From assembly GCA_025765595.1 (NCBI GenBank), contig JAIVFH010000055.1, positions 1 to 64,000 of the forward strand: DNA of 64,000 bases, read 5' to 3'. Position numbers and translations under genes: made by a program. The notes beneath the pieces are model-generated. The model made no database searches. It was not told the origin of the DNA and saw nothing but the letters and a program-made list of their open reading frames with translations. Source of the DNA: Obelidium mucronatum (Eukaryota; Chytridiomycota; Chytridiomycetes; Chytridiales; Chytriomycetaceae). Numbering within the stretch: position 1 is the first letter of the stretch; every line of letters starts with the position of its first letter. Shown in pieces: positions 22,742 to 33,051 of this stretch.

Positions 22742-24169
22742 CTAAGTTGTCGCTGAAGTCAAGAACGAATCATCATATGCAGGAAGAATAGAATCCTTCA
22801 ACGTCAAGATGGCCTTCTGCAAACGGACACGATCCGCCAACGTATCACTCCCAATCGAATCCGTCAACTCAGCCACAGGCGTTCCCAAAATAACGCGTCC
22901 ATCAATCTTTTGGTCATGCACATTCGCTACACCCCTCGCCCCTCCTCCATTAACGTAAACCCATTCCGCCGTGTCTTCAACAGACCAAAACGCGACATTC
23001 GCGGTATCTACTGCGGGAACCAAGGTGTTATAGTTGTTTGTTTGGCGACGGATCGACATTCTTCGGACGGTGGCTCGCGCTCGCGTTACGGCGCCCATAA
23101 ATGATTCAGTGGAATTGCCTTGGTTTAGAATCGATTCAATCGCGGCATCAAACTGAGCAACAGAGTCTTGTGGTGGGGCTTGGGCTTGGGCTGAAGAAGA
23201 AGACGGATCTTGAGCTGGTTGTAACAATGATGGAGTGGGTATAATCAATGTCTGGATAGAAGGAGCTGGCGCTACTGATTGTATATCTCCGCCAATATTT
23301 ACTTCTCGATCAGTAGCAGAAACAGCAGTATTAGAAGGATCAGCAGCAGCAGCAGCAGTAATTGGTACGGGGGTTGCTTCATACCCTCGGAAATAATTGG
23401 GATCATATTCGTATTCCTCGTCCTTTTTGTTCTTCTATGTGGTTTTGTATCAATATTCTTGGTTCGAAACGAGCCCCCCTCTTCATATTCCCAAAAAAAA
23501 ACTTACCGATAAGCAAAAGTATTTATAAATAAAGAATCCAGCTACAATAAATACTACACAGATTCCTGCAACGATGCCACCAATAACTCCACCAGACATA
23601 GCGTTCGAAGAGCTCCCACCAGCAGGAAGAGGCGTAGCAGAAGCATCAGTTACAGGTACCGTAGCTTCATTGGATGTTGTTGCAGGTAGTGTAGTTGTAG
23701 TTGGTACAAGAGCAGACGCAAAGGACCCAAAAACGGAATACGAAAGCCCATTTAAACATTCGCCATTAACAACACTATACGATCCATTCCTTGCAGAAGT
23801 GCAAAACGCATCGCTAAAGAAGCGGACATCAATTTGACTTGAATACGACGCTATGACCATCCCAGACTGCCAGAAAACACACTTGTTCCACATTAAGTTA
23901 TGTACCGCAGGATCACTCCCCCCGCCGCTTCCGCAGTCGGAAACGATGTGAAGATACGAGGAGCCAAGATGACTTGCTGTATATGTAGTGGCAAATGACA
24001 GCAGAGTTGTTGCGGTTGATTCTTCACAGAGTCGCTGTGATCGGTATGGTTTGCCAAGGCACTGAAATGTTTGCTTGCTGCAAAGAGCTGAAGTCGATGT
24101 TTGAAATGATAGGACTGTTGGCGGACCGAGGCATTCAGAAAGCGAAACATCCACGGCGACAAGAGGCAT
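22742..24169 (-). CDS. Single-pass membrane protein with Cys-containing ectodomain and cytosolic SAM domain
   Basis: Exons 24169-23507 and 23434-22742 give 451 residues. The N-terminal half has about nine Cys and no known domain (CLGPPTVLSF, CLGKPYRSQRLCEES, CGSGGGSDPA). A Thr/Ser/Pro-rich stalk follows, then one membrane helix (MSGGVIGGIVAGICVVFIV, residues about 195-220). The cytosolic tail ends in a SAM-like domain at about residues 360-435 (VAFWSVEDTAEWV, QKIDGRVILGTPVAELTDSI, TLADRVRLQKAILTLKD). SAM domains mediate protein oligomerisation, so a receptor or scaffold role is plausible. A signal peptide is not obvious at the chosen ATG, so a short upstream exon may be missing. It starts 44 bases from a METTL25-like gene. 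Confidence 0.6.
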
Positions 24170-24213
24170 TTCTATAAATAAATTAAAAAAAAAAAAAAAG
24201 CGACTGAACGTTG
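24170..24213. promoter_or_regulatory. 44-base head-to-head intergenic region (SAM protein / METTL25-like)
   Basis: An A-rich segment with a poly(A) run and TATAAATAA separates the two divergent ATG codons. Confidence 0.5.
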
Positions 24214-25888
24214 ATGCCTGCTCTGCCCCCTTCATTCGTCGAGAAACCAATATCCGAGTATTTGGATTCACTAGTCTCTTTCCTGAGTCGCTTCAAATGG
24301 CTGAGCTCAGTGCATGCTTACGATGCTCTACACGAGGACTTTTACAACACCGTGTGGCCGATTGAATGGAAAACGCTTGCAGATGAAGATTTATTCGACA
24401 GCGAGCAGTTGATTGATTTGGTCAAGGACGGTATAGTTCAGGTAAAATCTTCGCAACGGGCCCCGGGAATGTCGTAACGTCGTTGAAGTTTAAATGTCTC
24501 CAACAAGGACTCTTGGCCAGACTCTCTCAAAGACTATATCCACCAATGCAACACCCTCAAACTTCCACGAAATGTAAACCTATCGGACTTTGGCACCATT
24601 TTACTAGATATCGATACATCTGTAGATCAATCTGCAACAACATCGTCCGGAATGAATAGAAAGAAACTACACGAAGTCGAACGATTCTCTCGTGTTATAA
24701 TTGACTATGTTTCCAAAGCGGGGATATCCGAAACAGCAACAATCGTAGACGTCGGTGCAGGACAAGGATACTTGACGCATCGATTAAGCACAGAATACCC
24801 CTGTGTAGCCGTTGATTTCGATCAGATCCAAACGGTTGGCTCTGTTTCGCGTGGAAACAACATCAAGAAAGGGTATGTGAAGGATATCCGTGGAAAGAAA
24901 CATGAGGGCCCACAACAACAACTGAATAATGTTGAACGGAAACCTGTGGTTTACAAGACTATTCTAATCAACGCGGAAAAACTGCAAGCATTAGTGCATG
25001 AACTGGAGCAAGAAGATTCTGGGCGAGATTTTGTGTTGGTCGGGCTACATGCGTGTGGGGATTTATCTGCAACAGCCATGCTACAAACCTTTGAAAAATG
25101 CGCTTCTGTGAAACTGATGGCTGTTGTTCCATGCTGTTTCAATCTGTTGACTGAACCAGAGCATCCTCATGAAGTGTGCAGCTCGCATGGTATGGAAGTA
25201 CCTTCAAATCTAAGTCTGAAAAGGGTTTCAATAGAAATAATCGATTTACACCTTCAAAAAAACACCAGGGTTCCCAATGTCAAGCCGCATTCAAACTCTC
25301 TGCCAAACACACTCTCTCACACTTGGATACAAATCACGAAACCTCGCATGCCAAAACTTTGACAGATTCGATCGACAAGGAATCGAATCCAACTTGACGG
25401 GTCATTACAAGAGATCCCTTCTGGATGCTTTGCTGTGGCATTTTAAACTGGATCCCATCTCAAAAACTCAGCAACTGCCCGCTGCTGTCGCTGTTGGTGG
25501 TGGAGTTGATGAAGTTGCGACTGATGGAGGGGAACGGAAACAGCATAAATTCCGGCTAGGGAAAATGCCAATCGAAGCATTCGAAGGCGGATTTCTTCCA
25601 TATGCTATGGCGGCTCTGGAACGGTTAGGTCTGGCGGGGAGAGTTTCCGAAGCCCGAATCCAAGAATTTATCGAGCTCCCACAATACAAGAATGCAAGGC
25701 GGCAGATTTTCGTGGTTCATTGTGTTAAGAGTCTGTTGAGTCGCGTCTTGGAGAGCTTGGTATTGATGGATCGGTATTTAACGATTGAGGAAATGAATGG
25801 AAGGAACAATATTGATGTTGAAATGCTGAACCTGTTTGATATTAATGAGAGTCCAAGGAATATGGTGTTTTTAGCTCGAAAGAAATAA
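24214..25888 (+). CDS. METTL25/RRNAD1-like methyltransferase-fold protein, copy 1
   Basis: Exons 24214-24441, 24508-25189 and 25269-25888 give 509 residues in an unbroken frame. A SAM-binding motif I is clear (ATIVDVGAGQGYLTHRLS). The METTL25 family blocks follow: MNRKKLHEVERFSRVI just before it, then FVLVGLHACGDLSATAM, MAVVPCCFNLLTEPE, LTLGYKSRNLACQ and the C-terminal VKSLLSRVLESLVLMDRY. Family members are predicted class I methyltransferases; the substrate is poorly known. An insert of about 40 residues follows motif I. A frame-broken paralogue lies on the other strand at 38.1-39.8 kb, and both copies are head-to-head with an unrelated gene. Confidence 0.85.
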
Positions 25889-25926
25889 ACAGCTTCGGGA
25901 CAAATCGGTGTCACAAAGTCACGGTT

Positions 25927-26476
25927 TTATTTCCAAGCCGCATTTGGATTGTATCCGTATTGTGCAACAGACCATTTCCCCGCTCCTTTCCATATCGGTG
26001 CCTCTCTCTGAATCGCGTTCTTGAATCGATCATTGTGGAAGGATGAATTTGGTTGGGTTCTTGGATCTGCATTCCCCGTGTAACAATACGTGTGGTAAAA
26101 GAACCGCATTTTACGACCATCTCGTACAGTTACTTCTTCGAGAATTTCCAAAAAATGATATAATGAGTGAAAGGTTTGCTTGTTGACAACAATAGTGTGG
26201 CACAGCACCTCCTTGATTGATGACAACTTTACACTCTCGACAACTGAAGCCAGTGCGAATAGCGGCTCCCTAAACCATTTACACACAAAAAAAAGTTTAT
26301 TCTTTGTGCAATTGTTTGGGTAGAACTGATTATGCCTTGCTGATTGTCCAGTAATCCGTAGTCATGGAAGTGTAACTTTGTCTGTTGGAAGGCGTCCCAC
26401 CGCCCTCCGCCAAAGTTTGCTGTGAGCTTGACCTCGAAGAAATCGAAGACTTCTCTTTTTGTACACGGTTTTCCAT
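25927..26476 (-). CDS. Small protein with a PARP-type zinc finger
   Basis: Exon 1 (26476-26336) encodes a Ser/Gln-rich N-terminus. Exon 2 starts at about 26269 with GAAIRTGFSCRECKVVINQG, followed in the next frame by VLCHTIVVNKQTFHSLYH and DGRKMRFFYHTYCYTGNA. The CX2C...HX2C pattern and the arginine-rich lead-in match the PARP/DNA-ligase III zinc finger, which binds DNA nicks and ends. A single-base shift near 26215 separates the two halves. The intron appears to have a GC donor (GCATAA) rather than GT. The C-terminal block APIWKGAGKWSVAQYGYNP looks well conserved but is unknown to me. There is no PARP catalytic domain. Confidence 0.5.
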
Positions 26477-26703
26477 CTTTCTTTTTGAGGGATCGATTGA
26501 GTCAAAAAAGAAGGCGCCAAAAAAAGGACGATAGAATAAACCAGAATCTCCTCGAACAAAGGAATATGATCGCCAACAACTGTTTTTTTCCCTTTGATCC
26601 CTCGCTTCTAATTGTCTCTTTACAGACAAAACCAACTTTTAAGAAATCGAAAAGTTTCAAGCCACAATGATAAAAAGATGTTTTTACAGCTACTTCAAAT
26701 TTA

Positions 26704-27871
26704 CTACATTGACGATTTCGCTGCAGCAAATATCTTTGCCCAATCGCCTTCCCCAAGCTCTCCATCTCCATCAAAATCGTTTTCCTGAATCATCATCAAA
26801 ACATCTTCATCCGTCAACGTGTCTCCCAACTCTTTTGCCACTTTCCGAAGCTCTCTCATTCCAATTTTCCCACGTTTATCGACATCGAAAAGAGCAAAAG
26901 AAGCCTTGATTTCAGCAGTCTCATCCTTTTGTGACTAGTATACGTCAGTTTTTTTTGTGGTCAGAGTCAAAAGAAGGAATCTCATGCGTTGTTATATACA
27001 CTCACCAATTTCACAGCCATAACATACAAGAATTCTTCAAAACTGAGTGCTTCGTCTTCATCGTCGCTCTTTTCAAACCACTTTGTTATTTCGAGAACTT
27101 CTCCTTGTGTTAGATTGAATCCAAGCGCTCTCATGACAATTCGAAGTTCAGAAGGATCAATCGACGCAGATCCTAAAAAAAAGGAGGGAGTGTAAAATGG
27201 TAAGGGTTTTGTGCTGGGATTACTCATGACATTTTACCATCTGTATCGAATAAATCAAAAACATCGCGAATCTCTTGTGCTTGGGCAGTTGTGATATCGT
27301 AGAATCCTTTATGAGGACGTCTTGCAATTACAGAAGGACGTGGTCCCGGGTTGAAGGTGCTGGGATTTCTGGTGTCTGAAGCAGCTGCAGCAGTTTGGTT
27401 GCCGGAACTGACGCGTCTTTTCGCGGTGCCTGGACTCGCGACGGATCTTGTTCTTATTGGAGTATTGATTCCAGATGAGGAGCCATTCTCTTCAACCTCT
27501 GAAAGTGGGATTATGAAGCCAGGGACCATTGAGGAACGACGAGACACGACAGTGTCTTCTCCTTCATAAAGTCTTCTGATTCGCACGAATCTTTCATTAT
27601 TTTTAAGTGAGTGAAAATGATGAGTCTCAGAGTTTGAAAAGGGAGCGCGTTCGCTGTTCAAGAATTGTTATTACCCAGCGTTTCTGTTGACCAAAACAGT
27701 TGATTTCCGTTTCGGTGGGGCTTCTTCGTCATCCTCATGGAGAGGACCCAGAAAATCGTCTTCGCTGTATACACTTTCTTGATTCTCGCTTTCGTCTTCA
27801 TTTTCATCATGGTCTTGTTGGGGTGTTTGGTCAGAATCATCTTGATCAGTTGTTTTTGAATCCCCGTCCAT
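26704..27871 (-). CDS. Centrin/caltractin-like EF-hand protein with long N-terminal extension
   Basis: Four exons (27871-27675, 27590-27238, 27172-27006, 26934-26704) give 315 residues with consistent phases. The last 155 residues are a centrin. The four EF-hands are DTDGSASIDPSE, a degenerate KSDDEDEALSFEE, DVDKRGKIGMRE and DFDGDGELGEGD, and EIRDVFDLF leads into the first. Centrins form contractile fibres at basal bodies, centrioles or spindle poles. The first 155 residues are an acidic, Ser-rich extension with Thr/Pro patches, much longer than in ordinary centrins. Presence of centrin fits an organism with flagellated cells. Confidence 0.85.
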
Positions 27872-27961
27872 TGTTACAAAAGCAGAGAAAGTTAAAAAAA
27901 ACACCCTAATATGGAATGAATCATGCACGTTTTATGTATAAACAATGATATCCCATCTCTA

Positions 27962-28831
27962 TTACAGTTTCCTTGCAATGACATACCAATTGTCGCGATC
28001 ATACCCAGACTTTGTGATTTCCAAGCCGCCCGCTGCCTCAACCACTTTATCCAGCTCCCCTTTCACAAACACGTGGTAGTACCGCTGATACACAATGTTC
28101 TCGTTCCCGCTCTTTACGACTTCCTTGGGCAGCGCCTGTTCTGGATCGAGCTGCAGCGCGGCCAGGCCGTTGTCCAGCGCGCGCGCATCGCCGCCCTTCT
28201 TTTCCTTCTTTTCCGCTTTCGATGCAAACGCCTTCTTGTCCAGATTCCACGGCACAAACACGTCCTGGGCCTCGAAGCGCCGCTTCGACGCGTCCTCCTG
28301 CTCCTGCGCCCACACGAAGACCAGCAGCGCGCCGCCGCGCCGCAGCACGCGCGCGACTTCGGCGACGGCGCGCACGCGGCGGTCGAACGACGCAAAGTGG
28401 TGCACGACGGCGATCGACAGCGCAAAGTCGAACGCCGCCGCGCGCAGCGGCAGCGCCAGGTTGTCGCCGACGACGACATCAGCCTTCGACTGCGCCTTCG
28501 ATTGCGCAATCGCCGCAAGCCCCGCGCTCATCTCGACCCCGAGAGTCGCCACGCCGCCGTTCACGCAGAGGTACTTGCCGTTGCCGCAGCCGACATCGAC
28601 GCCAAAGGACCCGCGCGGCTGCGCGTGGAGGAACTCTTCGACGACGGGCCACGCCTGGGTTTTTTTGTTTGGTTGTGTTTTCTACCATCTCCTTCTCCTT
28701 CTCTTTCTTACCTTGTAGCGGGTCGCCGAAAAGTGCGGCGCGATCGCTTCATACACATTCTGCACATGCGTGCGCTCAAGCTGCTCAAGCTCCTGCTCGG
28801 TTGGAACTGGCGGCACTGTTGGTTCTGTCAT
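27962..28831 (-). CDS. Trm9/ALKBH8-type tRNA wobble-uridine methyltransferase
   Basis: Exons 28831-28712 and 28654-27962 give 270 residues. The order fits Trm9: an N-terminal helix (HVQNVYEAIAPHFSATRYK), a SAM-binding motif I (FGVDVGCGNGKYL), DNLALPLRAAAFDFALSIA, then VVHHFASFDRRVRAVAEVAR. The insert ending in DVFVPWNLDKKAF and the closing YYHVFVKGELDKVV block are family features. Trm9 with Trm112 makes the methyl ester of cm5U34 in tRNA. The first two-thirds is strongly GC-rich (about 28100-28620). The ATG is 32 bases from that of the divergent DUF885 gene. Confidence 0.88.
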
Positions 28832-28863
28832 TGATTTCAAGAAAGAAGACAAAAACAAAAAAC
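28832..28863. promoter_or_regulatory. 32-base head-to-head intergenic region (Trm9-like / DUF885)
   Basis: A purine-rich segment of 32 bases lies between the two divergent start codons and has to serve both promoters. Confidence 0.5.
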
Positions 28864-31013
28864 ATGTCTCCAGCCACCGTCGACAACGACCGCATCACTC
28901 AACTAAACGACAAATTCGTGGATTTGATGCTTCAGCAAAACCCGCTGCTTGCTCTCATTTACGGAATCAGAGGGCGCTACGAGGACCGCATCTTCAACTG
29001 CTCCAAAGAGTTCCACTTGTATCTAGTCAATGAAATGAAGGCTCTTTTGGTCTCTGCAAAACACGTCTCACCGTGTACGCTGCAGCAAGAGCAGGACTTG
29101 GCGTTTTTGATTACTGCGATCGAACGCATTCTTATTCGTGAAGGGATTCCTGGAGAGAAGGGATATGTTCTTGAATTGAGCAATAAGTATGTTGGAATCT
29201 ATAACCGCAGGCGTTGTATTCTTACTTCTCTATTCTTTTCCTATTATTTAACACTATCCTCTCACCACCAACAACGAAAAAGCCACATGATTGGCGAGCT
29301 TCAAGGACTAGAACAAGACTTTAAATTCCAACCCATGGAAACAATCCAGGACCTGCACAACTATCGCACTCGTCTCTCACAGTTGCGAACGCAATGCCAC
29401 TATATGATTGAGAATTTCCAATCCGGAATCACCCGGAACGCCACCTTGAACAAAGTCGGCACTGAAATGCTTATTAAAATATGCGATGGCTTGACTGGAA
29501 ACGGTGTGGATCTTCCGACTGCCGCCAGACGATCCGGCTTGAACCGTGCCGCTGCCGCCGAGATTCTTGTAGGTGACGCCGATTTTCTTGTTCCTGTCAT
29601 CCAAGACGCGCTCTCTGGCATCCTCGCGGTCAAAAGTTTTTTGGAAACTCAATATTTGCCATTCGCAAGAACAAGCGATGGAATCAGTAACTTGGCCGAT
29701 TCACAAAAAGTGTATGAAGGATACATTTACGAGTTTACGGATTCATTCACCTCAGCAGAAGAATGGCACCAGCTGGGACTCTCGGAAGTATCTCGCATTG
29801 AAAAACTGTTGGAGGAAGCCAAGCGCAATTGCGGATACATTGGGTCTTTGGTTGAATTCCGACGTGATTTATTGGACAAGCAAAAGTACCCACATTTATA
29901 TTTTCCATTCCAATCAAAGTATCCTCAATGCCTGTGAAAATGTCATTTCTGATTCCAAGAATCGAATGGTGACTTGTTTCACAAAGTTTCCCACCCCTGA
30001 ACGCCAGGGTTGAACCAGTTCCTAAAGGATTGGAGCTTCAGAAACCGATTGGTTCTTATTATCCTGGAACCAAGACAATGTATTTATTCTTTTTTTTTTG
30101 TTATAGTTTCAAAATTTTGTTTTGTCTTTCTAACCAGCACTTCAATTAGTCCTGGTACATTCTGGATCAACTTGAAACTTCAACTCGATGCATCCATCTC
30201 ATCAACTCAAATCGGTGATTCTTCATGAAACGAATCCAGGACACCATCATCAAGGATCCCTTGCGAATCTCAAACAAACCCATGTCATTCGACGAATGGT
30301 TATGAGTGAACCATACCTCGATGGATGGGCTCTCTACAGCGAGTTTTTGGGAGAGGAGCTTGGAATCTATACAGATCCTTTCGAGATTTTTGGACGGTAA
30401 GGACTACTTGGGGTCATCAATGATATTCTTCTTTTTTTTTTACCCCATCAGTGGTTGGTTTTTTTTTTGTCTTAGACTTGAAATGGAGATGCTCCGTGCT
30501 ATCCGTCTTGTGGTCGACACTGGTCTTCACTCCAAAGGATGGTCCATAAACCAATGCGTAGAATACATGACTCCCAAACTTGCAATGACAAGAGACGGAA
30601 TCATTACAGAAGTCAATCGGTACACCGTGTACATTGGACAAGCGCTTTCATACAAGGCGGGAGAACTGAAAATCAAGCAATTGCGAAGATTTGCGGAACA
30701 GGAACTGGGACCGGATGATCGGTTTTCATTGGCGGAGTTCCATTCGGTTGTTTTGGAATCGGGCGCTTTGCCTTTGGGGATGCTGGAAACTGTTGTTTGT
30801 GAGTGGGTTGGCTTCAAAAAGGCGGGGGGTTTTGTGTCCTGTGGAGGGGTGGATAGTAAAATGTTGTTGACGCCGGATTTAAAAGGGAAGGAAACATTGA
30901 AGCTCAACTCAAACAATACCTCCAAGTTCGCCATGGCGGTTTTATTCATTCTCGCAGTTGCGGTGAATACTGTGGTGGGTATTGACTCCAGACCGCTATT
31001 AAAGTTTAAATAA
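28864..31013 (+). CDS. DUF885 putative metallopeptidase with hydrophobic C-terminal extension
   Basis: The defining motif is SVILHETNPGHHHQG, the HExxxGHxxQ motif of DUF885, a gluzincin-like metallopeptidase family. Other family blocks are IGSYYPGTKT, SPGTFWINL, MSEPYLDGWALYSEFLGEEL, AIRLVVDTGLHSKGWS and YTVYIGQALSYKAGELKI. Introns are at about 29189-29285 and 30078-30139, plus one near 30399-30477. Single-base shifts near 29908, 30008 and 30180 break the frame between them. After the usual family end the same frame runs on for some 65 residues and contains a hydrophobic run, KFAMAVLFILAVAVNTVVGI. A membrane tail would be unusual for the family. Confidence 0.7.
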
Positions 31014-31032
31014 AACACGCACTTGATATATT

Positions 31033-32568
31033 CTATCGCTTCTTGAACTTTTTCCCACCCTTCTTCTTCTTTCCAGGCTTTTCCTCCGCCGCCACCACCA
31101 CCACCTGAAGAGGACCCAGTAATCTTGATCCCCATCCCAACACTCTGTCCAGCACCCCTCCCCTTCTTTTTCCCCAGCTTCGAAACAGCCTCCACAGCCC
31201 TCTGCCCCACATGGAGCGTCCCATTCCTGAAATGCCCAACACCACCATCCAAAGCTTTCGGTTCCCCACGTTTCCCACCGCCGCCACTCTTTTTCCCTGC
31301 ATTAGCCAGCTTCAAAGCCTTCTCCTTATCCCCACCCGCCATAATATGAGTCTTCATGGAACTATGATACATTCCCGATTCCTTGGCTTTCGTGAGTCGT
31401 TGTTGCATTCGCTTTTCTTCGGCTTTGATCATTTTGAGGCGGTCCGGGAAGGGCATTTTGGGGTTGGGTGCTTTTCTTGGCGCCGAGTTCGTGGAGTTTG
31501 TTTTCGAGGTATTTGCGGCGGTCTTTGCCGAATAGTTCGGAGGCGTCTGTATTCACAATATAGGGGAGAAGAGAGTGAGAGAGTCAGTGATTTAAAAGAC
31601 ACAAGAGGGGATTGAGTGGATTTAACTCAACTGAAGTCTTCAATGAGTTTACTAGTCTGAAGAAGATCCATAAGTTCTCGATCATTGGCGTTGTCTTGCC
31701 TGTATAAAAATCGGGGTCCATATTAAAAAAAAAAAAACACCGTGAATTCCAAAAGAAAGTTTCTGATTTTATACCGGTCTAGCTCTTCTTCTTCCTTTGT
31801 CAATGGAGTTTTCGGTTTCGGTTCATGCCAACATTTTTCCAACATCCGATGTCATGAATGTCCGCCATTCCCTCGCTCCTCCCATTGTAGGATCTCGACG
31901 CCCGGTATTTGCGTTGTTTACAATTACAACCGCTTTCGCAGAATTCACGACTTTCTTTGCTGCTGTTGTGGCAGATTTCTTCTTTTGTGGGTTGTTATTG
32001 CTTGTCTGTTGCAGATTTCTGAGTCGATTGGCTTTTGCCGATGGAAGATAGCAGCGCGTCTAATTCCATATCGTCATCTTCATTATCATTGTCCTCGCCG
32101 TCAGACTCGGATCCTCCATCGTCTGAGCTGTCGTTCATCAGATCACCGCCGGATTCAGCAACAGCCATCAAATCCACGTCATCATCAAAACCTATCTTGA
32201 TCGCTAATGTCTCCTTCGTCTATGTCGTCGTCTTCGTGATCATCAGGCTGCAGTTGCTGCATTTGCTTTCTCAAGTTTTGAATCAACTGTCGCTTTCTTT
32301 TTTCGTCTTCTTCTTCTCATTCGTTGAGAAGATATCAGATCCAAAGCGCGCTCTAAGCGCTTGTCCAATCTTGTTGCTAACTGCTTTTGAAGATGCTGTG
32401 GATTTCTTTGATGATGGATCCGGGTGCCGATGATTGACGGCGCAGCCAGCTGGGTTCCGTGTGGATGTAGTTACAGCAGTGGATTTCGTCTTTGATCCAC
32501 TTGTTCGTCTTTTGCTGGGTTATGAGCGATTTGCTGAGTGTCGGAAAGTTGGCAAGGAGATGTGCCAT
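31033..32568 (-). CDS. Nucleolar-type acidic/basic protein of unknown function, frame broken
   Basis: Pieces in order from 32568: an N-terminus starting MAHLLANFPTLSKSLITQQ, a basic helical region (QLIQNLRKQMQQL), and a long acidic stretch (SDDGGSESDGEDNDNEDDD). Next come GGAREWRTFMTSDVGKM, EPKPKTPLTKEEEELDR and SELFGKDRRKYLENKLHELG, then PFPDRLKMIKAEEKRMQQRL and a Gly/Lys-rich tail ending in KKKKGGKKFKKR. Alternating acidic and Lys-rich blocks are typical of ribosome-biogenesis proteins, but no family was recognised. At least five single-base shifts and perhaps two introns interrupt it, so the limits and unity of this gene are uncertain. Confidence 0.4.
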
Positions 32569-33051
32569 TTTTTATTCGGTTCCAATAAAAAAAAAAAGAA
32601 AGAAAGAAAAAGAGAATATAGAAATAAATAGATTAAAAAGTGAATGACGATATTGAATTCAATACGAGCCTGTTGAATCCATTTCGTGGATGCTCAATTC
32701 ATTTTTTAGGTAAAGTTGGATTTCTTGGGTCCAGACACGGAGGTTTTCTCAGCCAATCACAACCATGTGTCACAAGTTGCTTGGGATATTGAGGATCTGT
32801 TTTTTTGTCAACAATCATCACGCGATATTTTCGCCTCGACCAATCACTGGGGTTTCAGCTTCCGAAATTCAATGCACGTCGCGTGATTGAAAAATTTCGG
32901 AGGGGCTTGGTAACAATCTCGAATTCTGATTGGTTCCGCAACTTTGTATCCAGCCCAATGCCCAGATAGCAATATAAATATGCAAGAGAATCTGAGTAGT
33001 AGATAACTTACAAAGGCTTAAAAAAAAGACACGAAGAAAAAGCAGTGCCAA
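32569..33051 (+). promoter_or_regulatory. Promoter region of the ferric reductase-like gene, with three CCAAT boxes and a TATA box
   Basis: CCAAT occurs on the plus strand at 32753-32757 and 32840-32844, both followed by CAC, and on the minus strand at 32929-32933. A TATAAATA sequence lies at 32973-32980, about 70 bases before the ATG, and AGATAA (a GATA-factor core) lies near 33001. In fungi the CCAAT-binding complex and GATA factors control iron genes. Applying that here is inference, because the sequence alone shows only the motifs. Confidence 0.45.

Noticed and set aside
28222..29937. A 571-codon open frame on the plus strand
   Set aside because: Its first 600 bases are the antisense of the Trm9-like gene, open only because of high GC. 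The rest is the real DUF885 frame, which starts at the ATG at 28864.
30527..31456. A 309-codon minus-strand frame spanning two gene ends
   Set aside because: The first half is a real piece of the nucleolar-type protein, but after about 31090 it runs antisense through the DUF885 coding sequence. The Lys-rich ending in the neighbouring frame, to 31033, is the better C-terminus.
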